This document shows positions 11,176-22,344 of a stretch of 64,000 nt of DNA, piece by piece. Each line of letters opens with the position of its first letter. Within the stretch, counting starts at the first letter, position 1. A program made the translations under genes and the position numbers. Source of the stretch: Staphylotrichum longicolle (lineage: Eukaryota; Ascomycota; Sordariomycetes; Sordariales; Chaetomiaceae); NCBI GenBank assembly GCA_019096155.1, contig JAHCVI010000001.1:8618001-8682000 (forward strand). Reading direction: 5' to 3'. The notes below the pieces were generated by a model that ran no database searches, had not been told where the DNA came from, and saw nothing but the letters and a program-made list of their open reading frames with translations.

Positions 11176-13033
11176 ATGGTGCGAAACCACTCAACCCGCA
11201 ACCGAAGCAACACTTCGACCTCTATGACCGGTGCCGCTTCACGCCGAACCCCGACGCGTCAACCTTCAGGTCACCGTCGTCCCAGCGGCAGTCGACCTCG
11301 AGACGGCGGCCCCTCGCGGGTCAAAGTGGCCACCCTTGATCTTCGGTACAGCAAGGAATTTACCGTCACCGTGAACGACGGACCCTCACTGTCGAGCTTG
11401 GAGCGCTACATCCGGGACCGCTACGAGCAGGGCGGAAAGCCCTTGGAAGACGCTGCCGTGTTTCAGTTCTTCGACTCCAAGGGCCGAGAGCTGGCCCCTA
11501 GTGCGAAAATCACCACCGATAGCGCAACGCTCTGGTATCGTGTGGCCAGGTCTCGAGCCCACATCGGGCGTTGGAAGCTGTCGCACTGGGAGGATCGCAC
11601 AGACGGAGCCCTCGACGACGGCAACCTCGCGGCCAAGATTATTTCTGCCATCGATGCAGGCGCTACGGTCCGAGAGCTGAAGCAGGCGATCGCGGAGCAC
11701 TTGAACATCCGAGACTGGCAACAAGTCCTGATCGTTGCTAGAGATGGCATGCGGCGTGGCACGCTGCAGGGAAACAACTGGGAGGTCCGCCAGGTCAAGG
11801 AGTGGCTTTGCCGTTGGCTCGCAATCGACGTCAACCCACACAACGGCTATGCCATCTTTCGGGGCCTGGGTCGGGAATACGGCTGGTATCCCGGAGCACA
11901 CAGGGCCGGCAAATCGACGCCTTTGGTGATTTTGTGGGAATATCTGCTCAGCCGCGTCTTCCACAACGTGCACCGGTATGGCAGAACCAAGCTGAAAGGT
12001 GGCGGCGGCCTTGAACTCAGACTCAGGGGCAAGGTTCTGGACATTTGGAGCGACTCGGTGGAATGGGGCGCGACCTACGACTTCGAGCTCGCCGACGGCT
12101 TTGCTGAGACCTTCGTGGCCGAAGAAGCGTGGCTGACGACGATAACCGAGCAGTGCAGCACGTGCATCGAGGACAAGAAGCCGGGCGAGATGGCCACCAG
12201 GATCACGTCGAGCTGCCGGCACAAGCCCAGTGTCTGCAAGGACTGTCTTCAGAGCTGGTTGGAAACGTCTGTCGAGTCCGGCAAGTGGGAGAAACCAAAG
12301 TGCCCCGACTGCTCAGAGGTGCTGGAGTGGCAGGACGTCAAACGGCACGCCTCCAAGGAGACGTTTGCTCGATACGATGACTTGCTGCTCCGGGGGGCGC
12401 TCACGGCGGAGCCGAACTTCCAGTACTGCCTCTCTCAGACCTGCAACTCGGGCCAGATCTACGAGGGGAAGTGCCCGCGGTTCAAGTGCGCAGCCTGCAA
12501 GAAGGCCTACTGCGTCGAGCACAACGTGCCTTGGCACGCCAACGAGACCTGCGAGCAGTACGACCAGCGCAACGACAAGCACCGCAAGGCCGAGCGAGCC
12601 TCGGAGAGGGAAGTCCAGACGACCACGAAAGCCTGCCCAAGCTGCGGCAAGCGGGTGTTCAAGCACAGTGGATGCAACCACATGACCTGTAAGTCCTGCT
12701 CTTGTACCTCCTCCCCCAAACCCATCACTGACCCCAAACCCATCACTGACCCCAACCCCAGGCATATGCGGCCACGAGTGGTGCTACCGGTGCCTCGCTC
12801 CGTACGCGTACACAGCACACGGCTTCCTCTTTTGCCGGCACACGGCCGAGTGCACCGAAAACGACCCCGTTGTGCCCGCGCTCGACGCCCTCAACGAGTT
12901 CGCCGCCATGCGTGCAGGACCCATGCGCGCAGGAGAACAGGCGGCAGCCCGCGCCCTGCCCCCTCATCCCGCGGCCCCCTTCCCCGCGCTCCCGCCGCGC
13001 CCCGCGCTCACATCCCTTGGGACCCCCCCTTGA
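11176..13033 (+). CDS. RBR (RING-IBR-RING) E3 ubiquitin ligase
   Basis: Predicted RING-between-RING ubiquitin ligase. Exons are 11176-12688 and 12762-13033, giving 594 residues as read. The ATG at 11176 has a strong context (CAACCATGG) and sits just after the TATA box. Residues about 50-305 form a folded N-terminal region without a named domain, possibly ubiquitin-like. RING1 starts at CSTCIEDKK (about residue 325), then an IBR (CNSGQIYEGKC ... CKKAYC), then RING2 with KACPSCGKR. C500, in SGCNHMTC, is the expected thioester-forming cysteine. The 73-nt intron splits RING2 exactly at HMTC/ICGHEWC (phase 1). The stop follows a run of seven C at 13023-13029. One more C would open a long low-complexity tail to 13680, so the C-terminus is uncertain. 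Confidence 0.9.
12717..12754 (+). repeat. direct repeat inside the RBR intron
   Basis: An 18-nt unit (CAAACCCATCACTGACCC type) occurs twice in tandem inside the 73-nt intron, and each copy carries a CTGAC branch-site match. Confidence 0.6.
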
Positions 13034-13680
13034 ACCCCTTGGGAATGGCCCCGGGACAACACCGACCGCCACTGCGCCCGCTCATGGCCAACTGGGCTGC
13101 CACCGCCGCGGCACCGCGTCCTCCCGCACAACCACAACCACAACCACAACCGCAACCACCGCGACCGCAACCGCAACCGCAACCGCAACCGCGACCTCGC
13201 ACCCCGCCGCCTCCGCGCACCGCACCTCCGCGCCCCCATCCGCCTCCCCAGCAACACCGGCAGCGGCAGCAGCAACAACAACTGCCTCGAGCAGGTGCAA
13301 CAGTAACAGCAGGAGGAGGAGGAGGAGGAACAACAGGCGGAGCCTCCTTCGTCCCGCAACGCCTGCGCACCACGCCCCTCCGAGACAACAGAACCCAACA
13401 ACAACAAACCCAACGACAACAAACCCAACAACAACAAACCCAACAACAACAAACCCAACAACGACAACCACAACAACAACAAGAGCGGCGGGGCAGCGTC
13501 GGCGGTGTGAGCAGTAGTAGTAGTAGTAGGGCTAGACTCGGGGAGAACGAGCGGAGGGGTCTGGGTCTGGCTCCGGGTTCGGGTCCGGATCCGAGGGTTA
13601 GTGGTGCGAGCGTTGGTGCTGCTGGGCGGACGGTGGTTGGGGACAGACGGGGTGGGAGGGGCAGCCGAGGCAGGGGTTGA
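13034..13680 (+). other. open low-complexity frame after the RBR stop (possible C-terminal tail)
   Basis: This frame is open for about 215 codons after the C-run at 13023. It is rich in Pro-Gln (PQPQPQ), then Gln-Thr blocks (TQQQQ), and ends in an RGG-like sequence (RRGGRGSRGRG) before a stop at 13680. It is continuous with the RBR reading frame if one C is missing from the run. It could equally be untranslated repeat sequence. Confidence 0.4.
13105..13481 (+). repeat. CAA/CCG-rich simple repeats
   Basis: Imperfect CAACCA/CAACCG hexamers lie at about 13123-13195, and ACAACAAACCCA-type units at about 13398-13460. They code for Gln/Pro or Gln/Thr in one frame and Thr/Ala in another. Confidence 0.7.
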
Positions 13681-16186
13681 GTCGGATCGGGTCTCTGGGG
13701 TGGTGGTCGGGTTGGGTTTGGGGGTTGGGAAGTGAATGAGTGTTGGGTGAGGAGGTGATGGGGGTTGGGAAGTTGGGCTGTGGTGTTTGGCGGGAGGTTG
13801 AGGCGGGTTGAGTGTGTTTCTTTGTTATGTATGTTTTACCTTGGGTTTGGAGAGGTTGAGGTCTCGGCCGTGGCCACGATTGTCAAGGGATGCGTTCTAG
13901 GACTGCTGGGAAGGGCTGGGCGGTTTTGTCAAGTTCCCGTTTGGGTGGTTTGTACGTAGGAACGGGCAAACAAGGTTATTTTCGATGTTTTATTTCTTCT
14001 TTTTCTTTCCTCTTCTTGTGCACAACGGAAACATACATGTATCTACTGTGTTCTTTTTGTGTCGTATACGCAAAGGGTTATGGGGTCTTACTCCAAACTC
14101 CGTTGCCTTGTGGTTTCTCGCCGACTGCTGTAAGAGTTTCATGTCGATAATGTCTGCTGTGAATCTGCCCAATCTGGCCGAGCGAGGCGAGGCCATCTAC
14201 GCTGTCTGTGAGGCATCAAGCTGTCTCGGCCCATCTACTGGAGCAGTTCTTGCTGCCATGTCTCTCCAGAGAGCAGTTGTGGAATGACGTAGGGCAGAAT
14301 ACGTTTCAGAGACGGATAGTGAGCGGTAAACCAGGGAGTCATCAAGGGAGGCGGTCGAGGTGTCTTTTGGCTGGGCATCAAGCCATGTGGTTTCCTGTCT
14401 CGTCGAACGAGTCATGCGTGTACCAGAGAGCTCCCATCGACCCTGTCTCGCCCTGTGTTGCCCAGTAGCCGCGCGTCAGCAAGCCAACGGTGTTGTGCAC
14501 CGGGAGTCATAGGGGGCTCATAGGGGACACAAAAGACACAGCGCTTACTATGTCTGATCCTAGGGACCAAAGCTGCCGTCCCCTGGGATACAGGGCGGAC
14601 TCGAAGATATACCCACATTACGTAGGGCAAGACGGAAACTTTGTTTCAAAGATCAGACCTGGAGTCGGGCTCGGTTGGCAGCCGGGTTTGAGCAGCAGAC
14701 GAATGTTTGATCCTCGGACCCGCCAACCAGTTGCCAGGTTCTGGGTTCCGGCGCGCCGAGTCCCGTTCAGTCCCGTCCAGGCTGCGATCCGAGCGTGCCG
14801 TCTCCCAAGAACCGGGAATGCTTGACAGACAAAAGCCGTCGTCGATGGACGCCCGCAGATCGCCCAGCTTCCCAAGGAAGATTCCGGGTCGACTTGAAGG
14901 GGCCATCCCCACATGGGTTTTCTTTTGCAGAACAACGGAAATGCGCCGACACCGTCAATCTGTCTTGGATTGGTGCAAGTGACATGGCTCGAGCTTCTCA
15001 TCTCCATCTTCCCCGCAAAGCCAATCGGTTGGTGGTGAGTCTAGAGAGACTGTGGGACAGCCCAGGTTGACTGTGCCAAGTATCTGTGGGTGTCTCTGCG
15101 ACAACCACCATTGAGAATGAAAACAGATAAAAGGGATAGAAATAGTTCTGAGACAACAAGAAACACAATAAAAAGTGCACATCGTGTGAGAAGAGTTTCA
15201 AAGCGACAATGGCGTCAAAGAGAGACGGAAAGAAATGTTCAGTTGAGAAGAAAGACGGGAAGTTGGATTCGGTGATATCGACCATGCTAAGCCCACTGGC
15301 ATGGTTGATTTAGGCGGCTGCCAGAGCCGGACAAGGGACCCACAATCCCGCACTCATTCGAGGCTTGAAAATCGCCGATCGCAACCCAGAGAATCGCAAT
15401 CGGCACTCTGCCCAGGAAACTGCATCTCACGATTTGCATCGTCTGCCCTTGATGCATTGCGCATCTGTTTCCTCAGTGTTTACAGTGACGCACCGAAGAT
15501 TCCACGGATGCTTCGGCCAAGCCGTGTCCGTGGATGACTTGCTTTGAAGGCAGCACAAAGGACGCTCAAAGACTGAATGAATCTCAATGGCCAGGGGCAG
15601 TTTGTTCAATGGCGGCAGCCAAGCGACGCCTCGGTTCTTGGTGCTGTGGAGATGACGCTAGTGGGCTCGAAAATGAGAGTGGGAAGCAGCCCCGAGTGGC
15701 ATCGTTGACGACTCGCACTGCTCCTGCAGGCGCCTGCCTTTCTTCCAATAATCACAGGCACACAGCAGTGGGAGGTTGGAAGCGCAGGAAGCAGCAGCAT
15801 GCAGAACATGAGCCATGCGCGGTTGGGTGCGCGCGTGAGCAAGGGCGGCTGGTGATTGGCTGGTGGTCCAACCGTTCAGGGGCACGCCTGCAAGGTACGC
15901 TGCGTCCAGGAGTGGTATCGCAGAGACGTGCCCCTGTCGATGGTGGCGCCGGCGTTGCCCAAAGCAGCCCTGGATGGCACCCTGGGCGTCCCACCCCTGG
16001 CGAATCGCCGGCGCTAGTTGCTGCCTCCCACAGATGGCGGCCGTCCGCTCCTTTTTTGCTCCCTTTCTTGCTGTCCCAATCCGACCGTCTGCCCTTTGCC
16101 GAGCCCTTTCGTCGCTCTCAATGTGTTAATTAGTTGCTCCATCTGAGAGCCAATCGAATGGGGGGTTAGTTGGACAAAGGGGACTT
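13681..16186. other. long intergenic region, no gene supported
   Basis: About 2.5 kb. G/T-rich sequence follows the RBR locus. Scattered open frames of up to 199 codons (for example 15534-16133) lack domains, conserved composition or plausible introns. Probably regulatory sequence for the coiled-coil gene, or an unrecognised non-coding transcript. Confidence 0.45.
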
Positions 16187-19100
16187 ATGAATGCCACTAT
16201 GGCTGCTCTGGGGGCCCGCCCCGTCGAGAGAGACGAGGGAGACGCTGTCGCTGCCCTCGACGACTTCGACTCTGACACGCCCACTGCTTCGTCTGAAGTC
16301 GCTCCCGCCCGCTTGCCACAGCGCCCGGTCCCCCTCCCGCACCCGCACCCGCTGTCACCGTCACGCCCACTCGAAACACTCGAAACACACGACCACACGG
16401 ACTCGTTCCCCGAGCTGCCCCCCGAGCTGCCCCCCGTGCCACCCTCCAAACACCCACTGCCGAGCCCTCGCAGCGGCCGGTCGCTGAGCCTGGCCCAGAT
16501 CTCGGGCCCCATCAAGCGGAAGCCGCTGTCGTCGACCGCCTCGCCCGCCGCTGTGCGCTTCTCCAAGGGCGCCGCTGCGTATGCCGACATCGTCGCCGAC
16601 CTGCCCAGGCCCGAGCAGCGCTTCGCACGCTCGTGCTCGCTCGACAGCCCGACCCTCTACGAGTTCCCCGACCACCGCAGCCTGCTGGCCACCACCCCCA
16701 GCTCGCTGAACACCGTCGTGGACTGGCCCGCCAGCCGCGAGACCAGCCAGCCGTAGGTTCCTGACTCGGGTGTCGCCCGGTGTCCGGCTAATGTGGTGGC
16801 AATATCGGGCTAACCAGGCTTTTTGAACAGATCATCTCCCGTCACCGACCACTCTGTCCAGCAGCCTGACGTCCCGGCTGCCGGCGCGGGAGAGCTGCAC
16901 CTGCGAAACATTGCGGGCAGCAACCCTGCAGCGAGTCAAACCTCCCACACCCCCTCCGCGCCCGAGAGCCCCAGCGCCGAGACCGCCAGTCTGGCCACTC
17001 AGGAGTCGTCCCCGTACGAGCTCGACGATCTGTACTCGATTCCCGACTCGCCCGTGTCCACCGAGGGCAAGCGCACCACCGTCATTAATACCAGCACTAA
17101 GACCATGTCCATGTTTTCTCGGAAGTCGCCGCCTCCGCATCTTAATCTTGGCTCAACAACCACCACCAGCACGACGACGACGACGACGAGAGATGTGCCG
17201 TCCACGCCGTCTACAACGTCACTAGATCACAGTAATCTTAATAAGCCGCTGCCCAAATCACCAGCTTCGTCCAAGCTCAGCACCTTCTTTGGCTGGGCCA
17301 CCTCGCCAGCACCGACCACCGCAACAGACTATTCGGACAAGGGCTTCTCGCCTCTGCCCTCGCCCGAGTCGCCGCCCAAGAAGCGCGCGACCATCGTGAC
17401 CGCCTCCTATGAGAGCCGGCATACCTCCAAGAGCTCGACCTTTTCCAATGCCGCCGGGCCGAACCCCCTACAATATTGCGAGGCCTATCTCCAGACACCA
17501 GCAGACAGCACAACATCACTCGGCCAGCTCGAAGAGATGGAGGACGAGCTGAAGGCCATCAGCGTCGAACTGGCCTCGTCCATTCGGCGCGAGATGGACC
17601 TGGAGGATCTAGTCGAGAGACTGCAGGAACAGATCAACAACCCCCAGCCCGGGAAGCGGACGAGCGACTACTTTTCCGACTCGGGCTACAGCTCGGCCAA
17701 ATACAGCGACTATGACCAGGCGAAAGAGGAGGTCTCGCTGATCCAGCGCAGGGCCGAACAGGAGAAGGCGCAGATCCGCTTGGAGCTGACGAGCAAGCTC
17801 CAGGACGAGCGCTCAAAGCGCCGGCTGCTGGACCAGCAAATACAAGAATTATCCAAGAAGGCGTCGCAGTTTGATGCTGCGCAGCTCAACAACAGCGACG
17901 CGAGCGGGCGGGTCAAGGAGCTCGAGAGCATGTGCGAGGACCTGAGCAGGAGGTTAAACGAGGAGCGCGAGGTCAAGAACAACTTTGAGGACCTTCTTGG
18001 CGCCCTCAAGGGCGAGCTGCAAACGGCGTCGAACGAGCGCGACAACTTACGCGACGAGATCGTCCCGCAACTGCGCGCCCGCGTCGAGGGTCTCGAGGCC
18101 GAGGCCTCGGAGCAAGCGAAGCTCGCCTACGAGACGTCCAAGATGCAGCAGGAGCTCCAGATGCTCAGGTCGCAGAATGCCGAGCTCAAGCAGACGGGAA
18201 CTCGCATGTCGATGGCCCTATCGAGGTCGGCCTCGGTCACCGGCGGGCCCCTGAGGAAGAACCGCCCGCAGTCCATCTCGCGGTCCAACACCACAAGACA
18301 GAGCGAGCCTCGGGATGTCCTTGCCGAGAGGTTAAAGGATGTCGAGGCGCAGCGGGACGCGTTGCACAGCGCGCTCAAGAATCTGCTCGAGAGACAGGAG
18401 CTCCAGAACCGCGAGAACACCAAGCGGATACGGCAGCTCGAGATGGAGCGGGACCGCCTCCTCACGGCGTCGCCCAAGAAGGCCGGCTACGAGAGGGAAG
18501 TGTCCAATCTCCGAGAGGAGATTAGCGTCCTGCGCCGCCGGGCCGAGGAGGCGATCGAGCAAAAGTGGCAGGTCGAGAAGGGTCTTGCCGGGCTCAAAAT
18601 GGACCTGGACCGGGCCGAAGGGGAGATCGCCTCGCTCCGGAGTCTCCTCAAGGAGAAGGACATCCTGATCCCCGAGGCGCTGGCCCGGCCCGGCAGCAGC
18701 CACAGCGACCACGACCTGCCCGTCACGTCGGCCTCCCTCGAGCAGGCCTACGAGGAACTGCAGGCTGCCTACATGGACGCCCTGGAGCGCATCAAGACGC
18801 TCGAGGAGAGCACCCGGCCCGACGAGAAGACGCAGCTCGCCATCGAGCGCCTCGAGCAGTCCCTCTCGGCGGCCGTCTCGGACCGCGACATCGCCCGCAC
18901 CGACGCCGCCTCGTACCGCACCCAGCTCGACGCCCTCACCTCGCTCTCCAAGCAGCACCTCGACGCCGAGTCCGACCTCGCCGCCCAACTCCACGCCTCG
19001 GCTCAGCGCGTCGAGCAGCTCGCCGCCCAGGTCCGCGCCCAGCTTGACTCCAACGCCACCCTGCGCACCCGCCTCGCCGACACCATCGCCCGCGGCGAGG

Positions 19101-19726
19101 CCGAGCAGCGCGTCAGCACGGAGCGCATCGCGCAGATGCAGAACCGCCTGCGCACCCTCGAGGACCAGGTCGTCGCCGCCCAGACCCACGCCGAAGAGCG
19201 CGTCGCCCGCCACGAGGAGGAGCTCGTCGCTCTCCGCGACGCCCACTCCTCCCAGCTCCAGCGCCTGCGCGACGCCGTCCCCGGCCTCGGCCCGCGCCGC
19301 GGCTCCGCCTCGGGGCAGCAGCGGACCTTCCCGCCCAAATCCCCGCTCTCCCCCATCTTCAGCCTCAAGCAGGCCCGCGCCGCGCCGAACCGGCCCTCGT
19401 CGGACCTCCTCACCCCGCCGCCGGGACCCAACAGCGGCGGCAGACCGTCGATGCGCCGCTCGACGACGGAGCCCGTCGACATGACGGCGCAGGTGGACAC
19501 GCTCAAGGCGCGCGTGGCGCAGCTCGAGGGCGCGCTCCAGGGCGCCGACGCCGAGATGCAGGAGGTCGTGGGGCGGATGAGCGCGGCGCAGATCGAGGTG
19601 CTGCGGCTGCAGGAGGAGCGGGAGGAGGCGGTGCGCGAGACGCGGCGGCTGCAGAGGGCGCTCGAGGAGGAGCGGGTGAGGGTCTTTGAGGGCAGGTTTA
19701 AGAGTCTCACCAGTGAGGTGAGGTGA
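16187..19726 (+). CDS. large coiled-coil protein (fungal 'M protein repeat' type)
   Basis: Structural protein of 1153 residues in exons 16187-16752 and 16831-19726; the 78-nt intron has a GTAGGT donor, a GCTAAC branch site and a CAG acceptor. The first 420 residues are Ser/Pro/Thr-rich and probably disordered, with short basic-proline motifs (KRKPLSSTAS, PLPKSPASS). From about residue 420 to 1005 the sequence is near-continuous heptad-rich coiled coil (LEEMEDELKAISVEL, LVERLQEQI and many more). A Ser/Pro linker covers about 1005-1072 (FPPKSPLSPIFSLK), and a last coil runs 1073-1150. It resembles fungal proteins annotated as M-protein repeat proteins, and a scaffold or cytoskeletal role is inferred. 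There is no motor, kinase or membrane segment. An upstream start cannot be excluded. Confidence 0.85.
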
Positions 19727-19814
19727 GGTGATTCTTTCACCTTTGTTGAGGGGAGGAGAAGGAAAAAGGGGGTGGGTGGCATCACTTGGCGCTTTTGAGG
19801 AGTTGTTGTGTTTT

Positions 19815-19867
19815 GGATCACCTCGATTTTTGGATCGCCTCAATTTTTTTGGATCACCTCGATTTTT
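19815..19867 (+). repeat. three-copy tandem repeat, 17-19 nt unit
   Basis: Unit GGATCACCTCGATTTTT occurs at 19815-19831, again with two substitutions and extra T at 19832-19850, and exactly at 19851-19867. It lies 90-140 nt after the coiled-coil stop codon, probably in its 3' UTR. Confidence 0.8.
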
Positions 19868-20380
19868 GGGTTTGATCTATCTTTTTGGTCTATCGTTTTG
19901 GGAATACCCTGTGCGGCATACCATCTTTTTCGGGAAAAGAGGATCGACCGATATTCTTATTCCGACATCATCTACCTTCTGTACATTGTACTGTACATAC
20001 ATTTGGCATTTTACAGCATACCCGCGCCACAACACGGGGCGCAATTTGGGGGGGTTTGCATGGCAAGCTGGCTGGCTGCTTGCTGCCGCTGTTTTTGTCT
20101 TCTTTTCGTTTCTGACAACAACTGCACTTCATTCCACTGCGGCCCTTGGTTGGCTTGCGTGCGTGTGGGTGTTGGGCTGTCTCTGTTGTCGGTCTGGTGT
20201 AGACGGGGGTTACATCACTCATGGGCTGTACCAGATACCAGATAGAGAGAGAGAGAGCTTATTGTTTGGTTTGGCGGTCGGAAGGGACGTACAAAGCTGG
20301 TCTGGAATCACGAGTTCCGGCTCTGAGCAGAGGCTCGAGTCGTGGCTATGTAGTAGTTAGTAGTTTAGTCTAATGCTAAA

Positions 20381-20407
20381 GTAACTGAAGTAACTGAAGT
20401 AACTGCT
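20381..20407 (+). repeat. nonamer tandem repeat
   Basis: GTAACTGAA is repeated, giving three GTAACTG cores in a row. It sits next to a TAGTAGTTAGTAGTTTAG stretch at 20351-20368. Confidence 0.7.
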
Positions 20408-21368
20408 TGTTCTTGTCTTGAAAGGATCTGGTGAGAGGGCCTGTGTGGGGTGGAGGTGGGCGGTGTGCCTGTGCCTGTGGCCCTTTCGGAGTCGCTTTTG
20501 ACGAGAAGATGCCATGAGCATGCCTGGACATCAAAGAAGCGAGAGGGTCGCTGGCGGTGTGCTTGACCGTTGCCGCCCCCACACCTGCCCGGCACATGCT
20601 TTGGCGAGGGACTTTGTCGATATCTGACGACTAGCTCATGCATGGGATGAGAGGAACTTGTTGCAGGTCTGGATCACGACGGTGTCTGAGCTGGCTGGGG
20701 TGACTCGTTGCAAGCAGGCATGGCCGAATTCACAAAAGAAACCGGCATCTCATCAAGACAGGTGAAGCTTGTACATACCTAACTACACAACGTGGCCGAG
20801 AATCATCCACGAAGGCCAAACCCGTGCCTGATAGATACAGTACTGCCGGCAAGTCACAGGGAAGCAGTCCCTGCCGAGCCCAGACACTGCCGAGATGGGA
20901 GGCAAAAAGGCGTTGGTGGCTTGTGTCGGGGCGTGGCACCGAGATGAGCCTGTCGGCATGGGGACGTCGTGACAAGGTGATGATGCCACGAGAGGCGGCG
21001 TGGTGGCTGATGCAGGCAGCAGGGCTGTCCGACAATGGGGTACAATTGTGGTATGGTTGTGGAACTGTTGAGCTCCAACAACCTAACTTGGAACCCCTGA
21101 ATGAAAAAAGAGAGGGCGCGAGTTTGAGTTTGAGCAGAAAGAGGGGTCATTGGGCATTGGTTTCGCTATCAACGGACTAACGTCACTGTGTATGCATGAT
21201 GACGGATATCACAGGTTCACAGGAATTGGAGTCTGGCCATGGCCAGAGGAGAGCACTGAAGACAAAAGAGGCACTCGCAGGTGAAGTGTGGGGGCCAGCA
21301 ACGGTCCCCCCACGACGACCCCTGACCCGGATCGCTGGAACATGCCAGCCAATCAGCAGCCGACAGCC

Positions 21369-22202
21369 TTATCTTTACAAGCGGGTTTTAGCACGGCCAG
21401 CGAATCCACTGAGTTATCGCTTCTTCCCGCTCCTGGCTCACTTGCACACCCTCGCCCGCATCTCGCCCGCATCCTGAACCCGGTGCCAAGTCGCGTGGCT
21501 GTGATGGGATTCGAGCCTTGCCGTGCCGTTTGCTTTTTCCTCGATGGCGATGTTCCCGCACGTCTCAGCTCCCGGCCTGTGGCGCTGGGGAGAGCCCAGG
21601 AGAGGGGGACAGTGGGTGGTAACTAACGTTATGCAGCCTGCAGGTTGCAGCAAGGACGAGCAAAGGAGCACTCTAGCAGTCTCCAGGCGAGACCCTTCTT
21701 CTCGTTTCTCCCTCGCCTCCCCGGTTCCCTCCGCGGTGAGGGTCTCAGTCTTATCTCTGCCCTTGTCACGTCCACCACCAACCCGTGTGGTTGACTTATG
21801 GGCAGGCAATGCAGGTGGGATTGCCAGTAGGACTCGCGGGCTGCTTGCGCGGGTGGGTGTCCCGGACAAGTCACTGTCCCCGTCTGCTAAGATAAACATC
21901 AGCGGCGTTCAGGAGACGCCATGATAACTCTCGCATGATCTCGTTTCATTGCCCCCCTCCCCCCCCTCCTCCTTTCACCTTGGTAGCGACCCGGCCCTCT
22001 GCTGAGCAGGACGGACCAACCTGTCGGGCTGCTTGTCTTGCTTGAGCACTCCCGGCTTGCAGTTCTCATGCAGCACTTCATTGGTTCTTAGGATTGCTTC
22101 TTCCCAGAAGACTCCCAGAAAAGCATCCCGCCGGACTCTCCTCCTTCTCAGTGTCTTAGCGCAACGCCCCACGATCGTCTCTCCTTTAGATTTCTTTTAT
22201 CG
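21369..22202 (+). promoter_or_regulatory. GATA-factor site group upstream of the ammonium transporter
   Basis: HGATAR-type motifs occur at 21369-21374 (TTATCT), 21414-21419 (TTATCG), 21751-21756 (TTATCT), 21890-21895 (AGATAA) and 22197-22202 (TTATCG), within 1 kb of the ammonium transporter start. In ascomycetes AreA/NIT2 GATA activators drive ammonium permease genes under nitrogen limitation. The motif is short, so individual sites are weak evidence. Confidence 0.4.
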
Positions 22203-22344
22203 TGCTGTGATATCCTCCCAACTTTCCTTTCTACGGTTTCCACCCTCTTCGGCAAACCCCAAAGTCAAAAGGCAGCCCCTTGGCCAGGCCACCACCCAAC
22301 CAACGCCTGCCCTTGCTTGTAACAACATCTCAGTTTTGTCCGCC

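Larger units (their letters stand above)
19727..22344. other. long intergenic region upstream of the ammonium transporter
   Basis: About 2.6 kb with no convincing coding frame. It contains two short tandem repeats (19815-19867 and 20381-20407), a GA dinucleotide run near 20247 and several GATA motifs towards the ammonium transporter gene. Confidence 0.5.

Noticed and set aside
15534..16133. 199-codon open frame upstream of the coiled-coil gene
   Set aside because: No domain or splice pattern; sequence looks random and basic.
18332..19843. 503-codon open frame antisense to the coiled-coil gene
   Set aside because: Mirror of the third-position GC bias of the sense gene; Leu/Gly/Ala-rich with no domain.
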